Counted from the first letter of the stretch, positions 19,282 through 28,649 are shown. The stretch: 64,000 nucleotides of DNA from Ammoniphilus sp. YIM 78166 (GCF_004522215.1 NZ_SDLR01000003.1:620001-684000), one strand, 5' to 3'. A program made the numbers and translations. The notes: generated by a model from the sequence alone, not told the origin.

Positions 19282-21404
19282 AGCGAAATTCCTCTCTCTC
19301 GCTGAAGGTTAGATAGAAACTCAAAGCAATTCGTCTTTAGATGAATGAATTGATCTACCCCAGCTTGTTTATAGGACTCCGAGTGTACTTCTGCTGGGAC
19401 GCCTGCCATGTAAACGATCATGTGAGGGTTTAGGTCCTTTATTCGTGGTACCAAGGCAGGAACCAGTTCAGGATATAGGGAATCGGCTGAACAGATAACG
19501 GTTGCAATGGCACCAGATTGGGATGCCGCTAAGCTAGCCTCTTCAATGGACACGAATCCTTGGTTCGAGATGACCTCAAAGCCCCCCACTTGAAAGAAGC
19601 TGGCGGAAAAATCAGCACGTGGCTTATGCTCCGCAACCGATCCCAAATTCGCAAGAAAAATCTTTGGATAGCCCCCTGTTCTTTCCTTGTAGGCCTCTGC
19701 CGCTTTTCGCAGCTCTTCAAACAACACGGATCCTCGTGAGGCATCAATGGGGGAAACCGTAACCGCCCCTTCATGGATAGGGTGCAGAGCCTGTGTTATT
19801 TCTCCAAGTGTTGCTCCCTCACCTATGGCCACAACGGCTTCCTCTAGCTTCATTTTGCCAGTTTCGAGGTGAGCTTGCAGCTGGCGTTCCTGACGGTAAC
19901 GGCTAGCGGAAGCTGAACGCTGTTGTTGGGCGGAATCTCGAGCTTCGTTCGAAAGCCTCGATAAGCTTTTCTCCTGAAGGTTCGCATACATATTGGTACC
20001 CACGATTCTGTCTTTCCGCTGAGACACGTTTGTTCTTCTTTGCTCTGCAATTACTTTCACTTGGCGTTGGATTGCACCGTTCTTTAGCTGATTTAGCATG
20101 CCGCCTGACGCTTCGATTTCCTGAAAAAGCTTCCACGCCTGTTCGGCTACTTGATCTGTGAGTGCTTCTACGTACCAAGATCCTCCCGAAGGATCGATGA
20201 CTTTTCCTAAGTGGGCCTCACTCTCGAGAATTAGCTGGGTATTTCGCGCGATACGCCGGGAGAATTCATCCGGTGTTCGCACGACTTCGTCAAATGGCGA
20301 AACATGAAGACTGTCCACCCCGCCTACAATTCCTGCAAAGGCTTCTGCTGTACTGCGAAGCATATTGACATAAGGATCGAGTAGGGTCTTATTCCATACT
20401 GAAGTTCGGGCATGAATCTTCATTTTCTGAGCATCTTCATTTCCACCGAAAGCTTCTATTACTTTTGCCCAGAGCATTTTAGCCGCTCTTAATTTGGCAA
20501 TTTCCATAAAAAAGTGAGATCCTATAGAGAAAGAGAAGACCATAGCCTTCGAAGCCATTTGGATGTCTACGCTACGTTCTTGAAGCTCGCGTAAATATTC
20601 GACACCCGTTGCTAGTGCATAGGCAAGCTCTTGAACAGCATGTGCACCTCCATCATGGTACGGATAAACTCGCACAAAAATGGTCTGAAGGCGAGGAGAA
20701 TGTTCAGCAGCCCATTGGGTCCATGTGGCCATGTCATCATATACTCTGTCCATGGAGCCATCTAGCCTTCCTTCTTCTGCTAACGTACCGAGTGGATCGG
20801 CCGCCATTACTCCTTGAAGCTGACTTGGCTGATATCCGTTTTTATCCATATAGGCTAGCACAAGGCTTGCCACTGGTAAGGCGAATGCCCCCGTGTGAAT
20901 CATCAGAGGAACCTGGGCAAGGTCGATCCCTTTGAAGGCCGTCTTCAAGTCATCTAAGTTATAAAGAGACAGACCTCCCATCATGAGATCTTCCGAATGA
21001 GCCTGGTCAGGATCTTGACCTTTTCGGGTTGCCCGGTCAAGTACAATGTTCAATACACTCTGACCTCTTTGAAGCTCAAATTGTGCTTGACGATTAAAGT
21101 CTTCAGCATGACCAGCTGTGTACTCTTGTGCTACTTCCCAAGCCTTGGATAAGTAGCCAAGACTATGGGTCCCCCTTACAAATGGGGCAAATCCGGGAAG
21201 ACTTCCCATGTGCGGAAGGTTTGCTGTCTGCTCGGAGCGGTAAAGCGGTTCGATGGATAGACCCTCATAGGTTGTACGAATCAATTTAGCGTAGGATGTA
21301 CCCTTAAGGGCTTTTTCTGCAGCCTTTTGCCATTCTTCAAAGGAGGGCAAGGGAAATTCTTCAAAGGTTGGCAAAGAGAAGGATGGTTTATCGGAATGGC
21401 TCAT
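19278..21404 (-). CDS. mutA: Methylmalonyl-CoA mutase small subunit
   Basis: This 708-residue protein is the non-catalytic partner of MutB in the alpha-beta mutase found in many bacteria. It has the same two-domain plan ([14 protein letters not shown] near residue 70, [17 protein letters not shown] near 333), but the B12-binding DxHxxG motif is replaced by AEHKPRAD near residue 597, so it cannot bind cobalamin through histidine. This is typical of small subunits. It is the second gene of the operon, 33 bases after the BCCP gene, and overlaps mutB in ATGA fashion. Confidence 0.95.
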   Translation of the reverse strand: MSHSDKPSFSLPTFEEFPLPSFEEWQKAAEKALKGTSYAKLIRTTYEGLSIEPLYRSEQTANLPHMGSLPGFAPFVRGTHSLGYLSKAWEVAQEYTAGHAEDFNRQAQFELQRGQSVLNIVLDRATRKGQDPDQAHSEDLMMGGLSLYNLDDLKTAFKGIDLAQVPLMIHTGAFALPVASLVLAYMDKNGYQPSQLQGVMAADPLGTLAEEGRLDGSMDRVYDDMATWTQWAAEHSPRLQTIFVRVYPYHDGGAHAVQELAYALATGVEYLRELQERSVDIQMASKAMVFSFSIGSHFFMEIAKLRAAKMLWAKVIEAFGGNEDAQKMKIHARTSVWNKTLLDPYVNMLRSTAEAFAGIVGGVDSLHVSPFDEVVRTPDEFSRRIARNTQLILESEAHLGKVIDPSGGSWYVEALTDQVAEQAWKLFQEIEASGGMLNQLKNGAIQRQVKVIAEQRRTNVSQRKDRIVGTNMYANLQEKSLSRLSNEARDSAQQQRSASASRYRQERQLQAHLETGKMKLEEAVVAIGEGATLGEITQALHPIHEGAVTVSPIDASRGSVLFEELRKAAEAYKERTGGYPKIFLANLGSVAEHKPRADFSASFFQVGGFEVISNQGFVSIEEASLAASQSGAIATVICSADSLYPELVPALVPRIKDLNPHMIVYMAGVPAEVHSESYKQAGVDQFIHLKTNCFEFLSNLQRERGISL

Positions 21405-21437
21405 GGTTTCGTCGCTTCCTTTCTTGGCTTTGAAGCC

Positions 21438-21926
21438 TTAAGGTTTTACTAAGAACAAAGGCTGTCCTTGCTCAACGAGCTGCCCATTTTTCACTAGAAC
21501 TTCTACCACTTTCCCACGTACATCAGCTTCAATCTCATTAAACAGCTTCATAGCTTCGACAATACAGACAACCGTTGTCTTCTCAACCACGTCTCCTGAC
21601 TTTACGTATGGAGGAGCATCTTCCGCTGGAGCTGCGTAAAACGTTCCTACCATCGGGGAAACAATCTTGTGGAGCGATTCTGTCGTGTCTGATGTTTCCT
21701 GACGAATCGGAGCGGGCTGGGATATAACTGTTGGCTTGGGTGCTGGAGCTTCTACAGGGATTGGTTTAGCTGTTGCGACCGGTGTCGGTTGCGAAGGTAT
21801 AGCCACTTGAACCGGAGTGCTGCGTTTTATGCTAATACGGGTTTCTTCGGTTCTCATTTCAAATTCGTTTAAACTTGATTGGTCCACAAGCTTAATAATT
21901 TCACGCAGTTCATGCATTTTAAACAT
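21438..21926 (-). CDS. accB: Biotin carboxyl carrier protein (BCCP)
   Basis: The 162-residue carrier has an N-terminal helical segment ([18 protein letters not shown]), a Pro/Ala/Thr-rich linker (about residues 40-80) and a C-terminal biotinyl domain with the canonical site CIVEAMKLFNEIE, in which Lys127 is biotinylated. The thumb-type insertion (AEDAPPYVKSGD) is present. It is the first gene after the TetR operators, ahead of mutA. It probably serves the carboxyltransferase further down the operon. Confidence 0.93.
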   Translation of the reverse strand: MFKMHELREIIKLVDQSSLNEFEMRTEETRISIKRSTPVQVAIPSQPTPVATAKPIPVEAPAPKPTVISQPAPIRQETSDTTESLHKIVSPMVGTFYAAPAEDAPPYVKSGDVVEKTTVVCIVEAMKLFNEIEADVRGKVVEVLVKNGQLVEQGQPLFLVKP

Positions 21927-21959
21927 AGGAATCTCTCCTTTATTTTCTTGTTATCACTA

Positions 21960-21977
21960 AGACCGACTAGTTGGTCT
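21960..21977. promoter_or_regulatory. TetR-type operator, copy 1 (downstream of the operon promoter)
   Basis: AGACCGACTAGTTGGTCT is an 18-bp near-palindrome with one mismatched pair, 34 bases before the BCCP start. The 18 bases from 21962 to 21979 recur exactly at 22024-22041. Confidence 0.75.
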
Positions 21978-21995
21978 GAAGGAATCAAGTTTGGT

Positions 21996-22023
21996 AAAAT
22001 ACAACGATAAAACCCTGATGCAA
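21996..22023 (-). promoter_or_regulatory. Candidate promoter of the BCCP-mutAB-meaB-carboxylase operon
   Basis: On the minus strand TTGCAT (22023-22018), 16-base spacer, TATTTT (22001-21996). It sits exactly between the two operator copies; the upstream operator abuts the -35 box and the downstream one lies around +15 to +35. This is a classic arrangement for repression. The hexamers themselves are only moderate matches. Confidence 0.5.
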
Positions 22024-22041
22024 ACCGACTAGTTGGTCTGA
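22024..22041. promoter_or_regulatory. TetR-type operator, copy 2 (abutting the -35 box)
   Basis: ACCGACTAGTTGGTCTGA is identical to the copy 62 bp away (about six helical turns), inside the 121-bp gap between the tetR and BCCP genes. Confidence 0.75.
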
Positions 22042-22047
22042 GTAGAC

Positions 22048-22710
22048 CTAAAAAAAATCTTTCATTATAGGAAAGGAAGCTTCATCACGAGATTGTAAAA
22101 ATAAATGCTGAAACTTGGGATTGGCCTTGGATTGTTCGGTAAGGGCTGAGTGTAAGATAATGTCTGCATATATATTCGCAATCTCTTCAATGGTGTTACG
22201 CCCTTCCTTCTGATACCACTTATAAATCCAATTAATCATCCCGAAAATCGCCATGGAAATTATAGGAACAGGAAGTTCCTTGCGGAATTCTCCACAGTCG
22301 ATCCCATCTTGAATTACCTTAAACATCAGTTCCTTATAACGATCCCGCTTAATCTCTATCTCCCGGTAATACTCAGGTGCAAGGTACGAACTTTCTTGAT
22401 AGAAAACGGTAACCTCTGACTTATACAAATCAATCATCATAACAAAAGACTTAACAATGGCGTGCAGACGTTCCGTTGGTGTACTCCACTTTTCATAAGC
22501 CTCTTGTCCTTTCTCCAGGACATACGAAATGAAGTGATCATGAATCGTATATAGCAGCTCGTCCTTGGACTTAAAGTTGTGATAGAATCCACCCTTTGAG
22601 GTTGCGCTTTCTTTAACAATCTGATCGACCGTTACCCGGTGGTAGCCATTCGCCTCAAATAAGCGCAGGGATGTTTCAATAATGCGGTCTCGAATCGATT
22701 TCTCTGCCAT
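22048..22710 (-). CDS. TetR/AcrR family transcriptional regulator of the methylmalonyl-CoA operon
   Basis: The 220-residue repressor has an N-terminal TetR helix-turn-helix (RIIETSLRLFEANGYHRVTVDQIVKE, recognised by the F-x-x-x-GY-x-x-x-T-V-x-x-I core) and GGFYHNFKSKDELLYTI (Y-HF-KE-L type). The C-terminal ligand domain resembles those of regulators of fatty and branched-chain acid catabolism. It lies immediately upstream of the operon and of two identical operators. An acyl-CoA inducer (for example propionyl- or methylmalonyl-CoA) is inference from context. Whether it represses itself is not clear, because the operators lie downstream of its own stop. Confidence 0.9.
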   Translation of the reverse strand: MAEKSIRDRIIETSLRLFEANGYHRVTVDQIVKESATSKGGFYHNFKSKDELLYTIHDHFISYVLEKGQEAYEKWSTPTERLHAIVKSFVMMIDLYKSEVTVFYQESSYLAPEYYREIEIKRDRYKELMFKVIQDGIDCGEFRKELPVPIISMAIFGMINWIYKWYQKEGRNTIEEIANIYADIILHSALTEQSKANPKFQHLFLQSRDEASFPIMKDFF

Positions 22711-22824
22711 TCTTTGTCACCCCACTTTGATAGTAGCACACCTAACGTAAATAGACAATTCTAAAATTTTATAAGGAAAGCTCCACATGCAGTCTTTTTC
22801 AAGGAAACAGAAGCCTTCTTATGC

Positions 22825-22864
22825 GAAAAAGAGCATTCCTTTCAGTACACTGAATGGAATGCTC
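22825..22864 (-). terminator. Terminator of ilvA
   Basis: GAGCATTCC(A/T)TTCAGT pairs with ACTGAAAGGAATGCTC; TTTTT follows on the minus strand. Confidence 0.85.
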
Positions 22865-22871
22865 TACATCA

Positions 22872-24119
22872 CTAAATCAATAGATTGAACAGATTTGGAT
22901 CTTTGTTAATTTCAATGCAGTGGAATCCATGATTCTTCATACGTTCAATGAGCGGCTGATAATCCTCTGGGTGTTTGAGCTCAATTCCTACGAGAGCCGG
23001 CCCGTTATCTTTGTTATTACTCTTCGTGTACTCAAATCGGGTGATATCGTCTGTTGGCCCGAGTACCCCATCTAAGAACTCTCTTAGTGCACCCGCACGT
23101 TGGGGGAAATTAACGATAAAATAATGCTTTAGTCCTTCGTAGATGAGTGAACGCTCTTTAATTTCTTGCATACGATCAATATCGTTGTTTCCACCGCTTA
23201 CCGTACATACAACCGTTTTGCCTTTAATCTGATCGCGGTATAGGTCTAATGCTGCAATGGAAAGAGCTCCTGCAGGCTCTACTACTATTGCATTTTCATT
23301 GTATAGCTCTAAAATGGTGGTACAAACTTTACCTTCTGGTACAACAATAATATCGTCTAATAAATCCTTGCAGATCTCCATCGTGAGATGTCCCACTTGT
23401 TGTACCGCAGCACCATCAACAAATTTATCAATGTCCTGAAGCGTGACAACATCATTAACGGCTAAAGATTCTTTCATCGAGGGAGCCCCTTGCGGTTCTA
23501 CCCCAATAACCTTGGTTGATGGGCTGATTCCTTTAACATAAGTTCCTACGCCGGAAACTAACCCACCTCCTCCGATCGCCATAAAGATATAATCTATTGG
23601 GTCTTCCATGTCATTTAAAATCTCAAGTCCCACTGTCCCTTGCCCGGCAATCACATGCGGATCATCGAATGGATGGATAAAAGGCATCTCATGGGCTTGG
23701 GAATATTTCATCGCTTCCTTGAATGAGTCGTCAAAGGTGTCCCCGGTTAGAATCACCTCTACAAATGCTCCGCCAAATAGCTTTACTTGAGAAATCTTTT
23801 GTCTTGGTGTTGTCGAAGGCATAAAGATCTTCCCTTGAATCTGCAGATGCTGGCAGGAAAAAGCTACTCCCTGAGCATGATTCCCTGCACTCGCGCAGAC
23901 AACACCCCGATTTAGTACTTCTTCAGAGAGGCTCCGGATGAGGTTATAGGCGCCTCTAATTTTAAAGGAGCGAACAATTTGAAGGTCTTCTCTTTTCAAA
24001 TACACATTACAGTTATACCGATCCGACAGTATCTGGTTTCTCTGTAGGGGTGTTCGTTGGATAACGTCTTTAAGTACATGATTGGCAACGATGATGTCTT
24101 CTATTTTTACCTTGTTCAT
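22872..24119 (-). CDS. ilvA: Threonine ammonia-lyase (biosynthetic threonine dehydratase)
   Basis: This PLP enzyme deaminates threonine to 2-oxobutyrate, the first step to isoleucine. The PLP lysine is in SFKIRGAYN (near residue 50), the phosphate-binding glycine loop is GGGGLVSGVG (near 177) and the C-terminal catalytic Ser/Gly region is CTVSGGNND. A C-terminal regulatory ACT-like domain (about residues 330-415) is present, giving the 415-residue 'short biosynthetic' form rather than the catabolic TdcB form. 2-Oxobutyrate can also become propionyl-CoA, the input of the neighbouring operon, but there is no shared transcript (terminator 22825-22864). Confidence 0.95.
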   Translation of the reverse strand: MNKVKIEDIIVANHVLKDVIQRTPLQRNQILSDRYNCNVYLKREDLQIVRSFKIRGAYNLIRSLSEEVLNRGVVCASAGNHAQGVAFSCQHLQIQGKIFMPSTTPRQKISQVKLFGGAFVEVILTGDTFDDSFKEAMKYSQAHEMPFIHPFDDPHVIAGQGTVGLEILNDMEDPIDYIFMAIGGGGLVSGVGTYVKGISPSTKVIGVEPQGAPSMKESLAVNDVVTLQDIDKFVDGAAVQQVGHLTMEICKDLLDDIIVVPEGKVCTTILELYNENAIVVEPAGALSIAALDLYRDQIKGKTVVCTVSGGNNDIDRMQEIKERSLIYEGLKHYFIVNFPQRAGALREFLDGVLGPTDDITRFEYTKSNNKDNGPALVGIELKHPEDYQPLIERMKNHGFHCIEINKDPNLFNLLI

Positions 24120-24147
24120 GGGATTATTCCTTTACTAGTCATAGTTT

Positions 24148-24951
24148 TTATTTTTTTAAAAAATGTTCGATGGCTTTTTTTACACCTTGGTCATTATTGC
24201 TAGCGGTGGTGTAGACAGCTTCCTTTTTAATATCCTCTGGAGCATTCTCCATGGCCACTCCAATTCCTGCGTAACGAATCATATCGAGATCATTATAATA
24301 GTTGCCGATGGCCATAATTCCCTGAGTGGGAATTTCCAAATAATTTGACAAATATTGAAGAGCGTTTCCCTTCGACGTTTCCTGGTGCATGATATCGATA
24401 AAGGTTGGACCGCTCTGAAAGCATTGTACTGGAATCGTACTTAATTGATCCGGCAAATAATTCATAATCGAAGTTATATGATCTGGTGGAGCGAATAGTG
24501 TTGCTTTCACAATAGGCTCCCTAACGGTTGTCATATCCGCTACGATCTCGGGATTAACCAAATACTTTTTATACATGTTGGCAATCTCTGCATTATGCGG
24601 CTTGGCGTACATCCCTTCAACCGATGTCAGGTCAAGATGGGCACCAGTCTGATCTAGAATGTGTAATAAGTCAGAGTGCTCTTGAATCGCTAGCTGCTTT
24701 ACTGCCAAATTGCGGTTGGTTGGGATATGGTATACAATCGCTCCATTGTCCGTAACCAGATAGGACTCCATCCCCATGTCTCTTGCTATATTTATAGTAG
24801 CTGACAACGCCCTGCCTGTACAGAGCATAATGGATATGTCAGATCTCTGCAATTCTAGTAAAAGGTCTCGTGTTTCGTAGTCCCATTGGTAGTTATCATC
24901 TAATAGTGTACCATCAATATCGATCGCAATCATCTGTATATTATTGTGCAT
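24148..24951 (-). CDS. Cof-type HAD-IIB family phosphatase
   Basis: The 267-residue protein has HAD motif I DIDGTLLDD (near residue 11), motif II LCTGRA (near 43), a C2B cap in the middle, and motif IV GNYYNDLDMIRYAG (near 217) at the C-terminus. Members dephosphorylate sugar phosphates or flavin and PLP-type cofactors; the substrate cannot be told. It precedes ilvA by 28 bases on the same strand, so the two may be cotranscribed. Divergent from mrfAB. Confidence 0.9.
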   Translation of the reverse strand: MHNNIQMIAIDIDGTLLDDNYQWDYETRDLLLELQRSDISIMLCTGRALSATINIARDMGMESYLVTDNGAIVYHIPTNRNLAVKQLAIQEHSDLLHILDQTGAHLDLTSVEGMYAKPHNAEIANMYKKYLVNPEIVADMTTVREPIVKATLFAPPDHITSIMNYLPDQLSTIPVQCFQSGPTFIDIMHQETSKGNALQYLSNYLEIPTQGIMAIGNYYNDLDMIRYAGIGVAMENAPEDIKKEAVYTTASNNDQGVKKAIEHFLKK

Positions 24952-25078
24952 AGTCCCCTCCCTCCTATCTATCTCAAGGGAATAGATTGTATTTTTAGTA
25001 AATTCAACAGCAAATAAGGCTCGCTGTCTATCATACCAGACCTCTGAATAGAAATCAAAAACTTATAGATTTACGAAA

Positions 25079-25092
25079 CGAACATTTATTCG
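25079..25092. promoter_or_regulatory. LexA (SOS)-like box upstream of mrfAB
   Basis: CGAACATTTATTCG matches the Bacillus LexA/DinR consensus CGAACRNRYGTTYG at 12 of 14 positions. It lies 19 bases before the mrfA start. Confidence 0.5.
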
Positions 25093-25110
25093 TAAAATAG
25101 AAGGAAAGAG

Positions 25111-27399
25111 GTGATAGAATTGAAGCGGAAGCTAGATATACACGGTTTATTGAAAGAGTTAAAAACAGACGAACGATTTACAGGCCAAATTTACCATTGG
25201 CACACACTTCCTGAACGTGAGGCCAATCTTGTCCCTTTTCCATCGACGCTTGATGATCGCATATGTGACTCTCTTGCACGCAAACAGATCCATGCTCTCT
25301 ATAGTCACCAAGCGACTTCTTTCGAAGCAGTAGAAGACGGGCATCACGTGGTTGCCGTGACCCCTACTGCTTCAGGAAAAAGTCTCTGCTATCATTTGCC
25401 GGTTATTCAAGCCATATCTAAAGACAGCCAGACAAGGGCTCTATATTTATTTCCAACAAAGGCGTTGGCATATGATCAGAAGACCGAGTTAAACGATTGG
25501 GTTAGCGATATGGGCATCCCTGTCAAAAGCTACACTTACGACGGCGACACCCCTTCTAACATTAGGCAAGTGGTAAGAAAAGCGGGAAATATTGTCATTA
25601 CAAACCCTGACATGCTTCATTCAGCTATTCTCCCCCACCATACGAAATGGGTTTCTTTCTTTGAAAATCTCCGTTACATCGTTATTGACGAGCTACATAT
25701 CTATCGCGGGGTATTCGGAAGCCATGTAGCGAATGTGATTCGGCGCCTTTTGCGAATCTGTGCTTTTTACGGAAGCACCCCGCAGTTTATATGTACCTCA
25801 GCTACGATTGCGAACCCTAAGGAGCTGGCCGAGCAATTGACGGGACGAGCCATGACGCTTATTGACAATAATGGAGCTCCGGCAGGAAAAAAGCATTTTA
25901 TTTTTTATAACCCTCCGGTCGTGAATCAGCAGCTTCACATTCGAAAGAGCGCAACGCTAGAAGCAAGATCCCTAGCCGAGAATTTCTTAAGCAACGGAGT
26001 TCAAACCATCGTCTTTGCACGAAGCCGTGTTCGTGTGGAAATTCTGTTAAGTTATCTGCAGCAGTTAGTCCAGAGAAAACTGGGCCCTAAATCGATTCGA
26101 GGATACCGTGGAGGCTATCTGCCCGCAGAACGTCGTGAGATCGAACAAGGTTTGCGAAACGGCGATATTATAGGGGTGGTCAGTACGAATGCCCTTGAGT
26201 TAGGCGTAGATATTGGACAACTGCAAGTTTGCATTATGGCGGGATACCCCGGCTCCGTTGCCAGCACCTGGCAGCAAGCGGGGCGCGCTGGTCGACGTCA
26301 AGGCGAGTCTGTTGTGATTATGGTGGCAGGTTCCTCTCCATTGGATCAATATGTCATGCGGCATCCGGAATATTTTTTTGACCGAAGCCCTGAATCAGCA
26401 AGAATCAATCCAGATAACCTGATTATCTTGGTCGATCAGTTGAAGTGCGCAGCATACGAACTGCCCTTTCAGCTTGGAGAGCAATTTGGCGAGGTAGAAA
26501 TTGAGGATATTCTGCATTTTCTCACGGAAGAGCAAGTCCTCCATTTCCAACGAAACAAGTGGTATTGGATGAACGATTCATTCCCGGCTCATAATATCAG
26601 TCTTCGCTCTGCCTCCCAAGAAAACGTCGTGATCATCGACCAAACTAATGTCGCTAACGTTCGAGTCATCGGAGAGATGGATCGTTTCAGCGCCATGACC
26701 CTTCTACATGACGAAGCCATTTACTTACATCAAGGAGTTCAATTTCAAGTAGAAAAGCTGGACTTCGAAGAGAAGAAGGCTTGGGTTCGGGAGGTCCAGG
26801 TGGATTATTACACCGATGCCAATTTAGCTGTTCAACTTAAGGTGTTAGAGATTGATAAGCAACGAGCTCTATCGAGGGGCGATATGGGCTATGGAGATGT
26901 CACGGTCAATGCGATGGCCACCATCTTTAAGAAGATTAAATTTGAGACCCATGACAACATTGGATCCGGCCCCATACATTTGCCTGAGGAAGAGCTTCAC
27001 ACCAGCGCTGCGTGGATCAGCTGGCAAGAAGAAGATCTACGCTCTCTTGGCGTCAAAGAATTGGAGTACGGTTTAGTCGGTCTTGCGCATGTGCTTCGGC
27101 ACGTAGCCCCCCTCTTCGTGATGTGTGATCCTCAAGATTTGCATGTCGTTCCCCAACGCAAAGCCGTTCATTCGGGGCAGCCGACCATATTTCTCTATGA
27201 TCGCTATCCAGGAGGCATCGGATTAAGTGAACAAGTCTACAAGCAATGGGATCGGGTACTTGAGGAAGCAGAAGAAGCCATCTCAGCCTGTCCCTGTAAG
27301 GAAGGCTGCCCATCTTGCGTCGGCGCAGAGGCGGCTGGAAAAGAACTCGCGCGAGAACTCATTAGCATGATGAAAGGAGACAGAGGAACTTGTCACTAA
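25111..27399 (+). CDS. mrfA: DEAD/DEAH-box DNA helicase MrfA (YprA)
   Basis: MrfA is a 3'-5' DNA helicase that, with MrfB, repairs mitomycin C-type damage independently of UvrABC in B. subtilis. The 762-residue protein has Walker A TPTASGKSLCYHLP (near residue 85), the DExH box IDELHIYRG (near 192), a SAT-type motif CTSATIANP, the C-terminal helicase domain with QQAGRAGRRQGES, and the DUF1998 zinc module with four cysteines, CPCKEGCPSC, near the end. A GTG start is listed; a TTG three codons in is also possible because the AAGGAAAGAGG site lies between them. The next gene overlaps by 10 bases. Confidence 0.93.
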   Translation: MIELKRKLDIHGLLKELKTDERFTGQIYHWHTLPEREANLVPFPSTLDDRICDSLARKQIHALYSHQATSFEAVEDGHHVVAVTPTASGKSLCYHLPVIQAISKDSQTRALYLFPTKALAYDQKTELNDWVSDMGIPVKSYTYDGDTPSNIRQVVRKAGNIVITNPDMLHSAILPHHTKWVSFFENLRYIVIDELHIYRGVFGSHVANVIRRLLRICAFYGSTPQFICTSATIANPKELAEQLTGRAMTLIDNNGAPAGKKHFIFYNPPVVNQQLHIRKSATLEARSLAENFLSNGVQTIVFARSRVRVEILLSYLQQLVQRKLGPKSIRGYRGGYLPAERREIEQGLRNGDIIGVVSTNALELGVDIGQLQVCIMAGYPGSVASTWQQAGRAGRRQGESVVIMVAGSSPLDQYVMRHPEYFFDRSPESARINPDNLIILVDQLKCAAYELPFQLGEQFGEVEIEDILHFLTEEQVLHFQRNKWYWMNDSFPAHNISLRSASQENVVIIDQTNVANVRVIGEMDRFSAMTLLHDEAIYLHQGVQFQVEKLDFEEKKAWVREVQVDYYTDANLAVQLKVLEIDKQRALSRGDMGYGDVTVNAMATIFKKIKFETHDNIGSGPIHLPEEELHTSAAWISWQEEDLRSLGVKELEYGLVGLAHVLRHVAPLFVMCDPQDLHVVPQRKAVHSGQPTIFLYDRYPGGIGLSEQVYKQWDRVLEEAEEAISACPCKEGCPSCVGAEAAGKELARELISMMKGDRGTCH

Positions 27400-28619
27400 A
27401 AAGTAAGCTGCAGCGGATGAAGGCGCACTTGACCAAGGACACTCCCAGTAGTCAGCCTATTACATCTCCCCCAACGCGTGACATTCCCTATCTCCAGCAG
27501 TGGGAGGAGCTTCAGGCCAAGCCATTTTTCTTTGAAAATGAATATATCATGATTCGTGAAACCAGTTACCCGCTCTCCTACCAGCATGGCCGATATAGCT
27601 TTGTGAAGCTTCCGCAGCTGGTGGAGCAGTGGAACCAGGGCTCATCTACGCATCCCTTGTCAACGAGTGGCACCCAAGCCAGTGACCTACTTTTCTTTGA
27701 TACCGAAACCACCGGCCTACATGGGGGCACCGGGAATACGATTTTCCTCTTAGGCTATGCCCGGGTATTGGCAGATAAGGTTACTGTTAAACAATATTTC
27801 CTCCCTGGTCCTCATGAGGAAGTTGCCTTTTACCAGGGTTTTCTGAGCGATGTGAAGGAATTAAAAAATCTGGTGACGTATAATGGGAAAGCCTTTGATT
27901 GGCCACAAGTGAAAACAAGGCATACACTGCTCCGTGATCTCGTCCCTCAGCTCCCTTTATTTGGACACTATGACTTGCTTCACGGAAGCAGACGGCTTTG
28001 GAAAGATCATCTGCCCTCTTGTCGCTTATCTATTGTTGAGCAGCAGATTCTGGGGGTGCACCGCCAGGATGATACCCCTGGCTATATGGCTCCTCTCCTC
28101 TATTTTGATTTTCTGAAGGAGCCGGATCCTTCCATCATGAAGGGCGTACTGGAGCATAATGAGTGGGATGTATTGTCCCTAATCACCCTGTATATCCACC
28201 TGTCTTCCCTGCTGCAAGGCGGAGATTTAGCAGCGTGTGGTTCCCATGAAAGATTTCAAATCGGTCGTTGGTACGAACAAGTGGGCGATTATTCAAAGGC
28301 TGTTGAGTTTTACCAATCATGCCAAGATTTGCAGCCCGCTCAGCATTCGTTAGCTGCTCTATACAAGAAAATGAAAGACTGGGACCAGGCTATAGTGTTG
28401 TGGGAGCAACTAGCCTCTGGGAATTCGCCGCTGTTGACTGAAGTCTATACCGAACTGTCCAAGGGCTACGAGCACCACCGAAAGGATTACGAGCGAGCCC
28501 TGCTATACGCGGATAAAGCCTATGAAACCTGGAAGTTGTATCGTAAAAAATTAGGGAAAGAAAAAGAAGCGTTTGTAAAGAGGATTGAGAGGCTGGAGAA
28601 AAAATGCAAACTAAGATAA
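27390..28619 (+). CDS. mrfB: DEDD-type exonuclease MrfB (YprB), RNase H-like
   Basis: MrfB is the metal-dependent 3'-5' exonuclease partner of MrfA. Motif I is FFDTETTGLHGGTG (DxE near residue 106), motif II YNGKAFDWPQ (near 180) and motif III EHNEWDVLSLITLY (near 251). The C-terminal 130 residues are TPR-like (WYEQVGDYSKAVEFYQ ... ALYKKMKDWDQAIVLWEQLA). The TTG start has an AAAGGAGA site upstream and overlaps mrfA by 10 bases. Length (409) matches the family. Confidence 0.93.
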   Translation: MSLKSKLQRMKAHLTKDTPSSQPITSPPTRDIPYLQQWEELQAKPFFFENEYIMIRETSYPLSYQHGRYSFVKLPQLVEQWNQGSSTHPLSTSGTQASDLLFFDTETTGLHGGTGNTIFLLGYARVLADKVTVKQYFLPGPHEEVAFYQGFLSDVKELKNLVTYNGKAFDWPQVKTRHTLLRDLVPQLPLFGHYDLLHGSRRLWKDHLPSCRLSIVEQQILGVHRQDDTPGYMAPLLYFDFLKEPDPSIMKGVLEHNEWDVLSLITLYIHLSSLLQGGDLAACGSHERFQIGRWYEQVGDYSKAVEFYQSCQDLQPAQHSLAALYKKMKDWDQAIVLWEQLASGNSPLLTEVYTELSKGYEHHRKDYERALLYADKAYETWKLYRKKLGKEKEAFVKRIERLEKKCKLR

Positions 28620-28620
28620 A

Positions 28621-28649
28621 GGGTGTCGATCGTCACGACACCCTTTTTT
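28621..28649 (+). terminator. Terminator of mrfAB
   Basis: GGGTGTCG / CGACACCC stem followed by TTTTTTGG. Confidence 0.85.
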
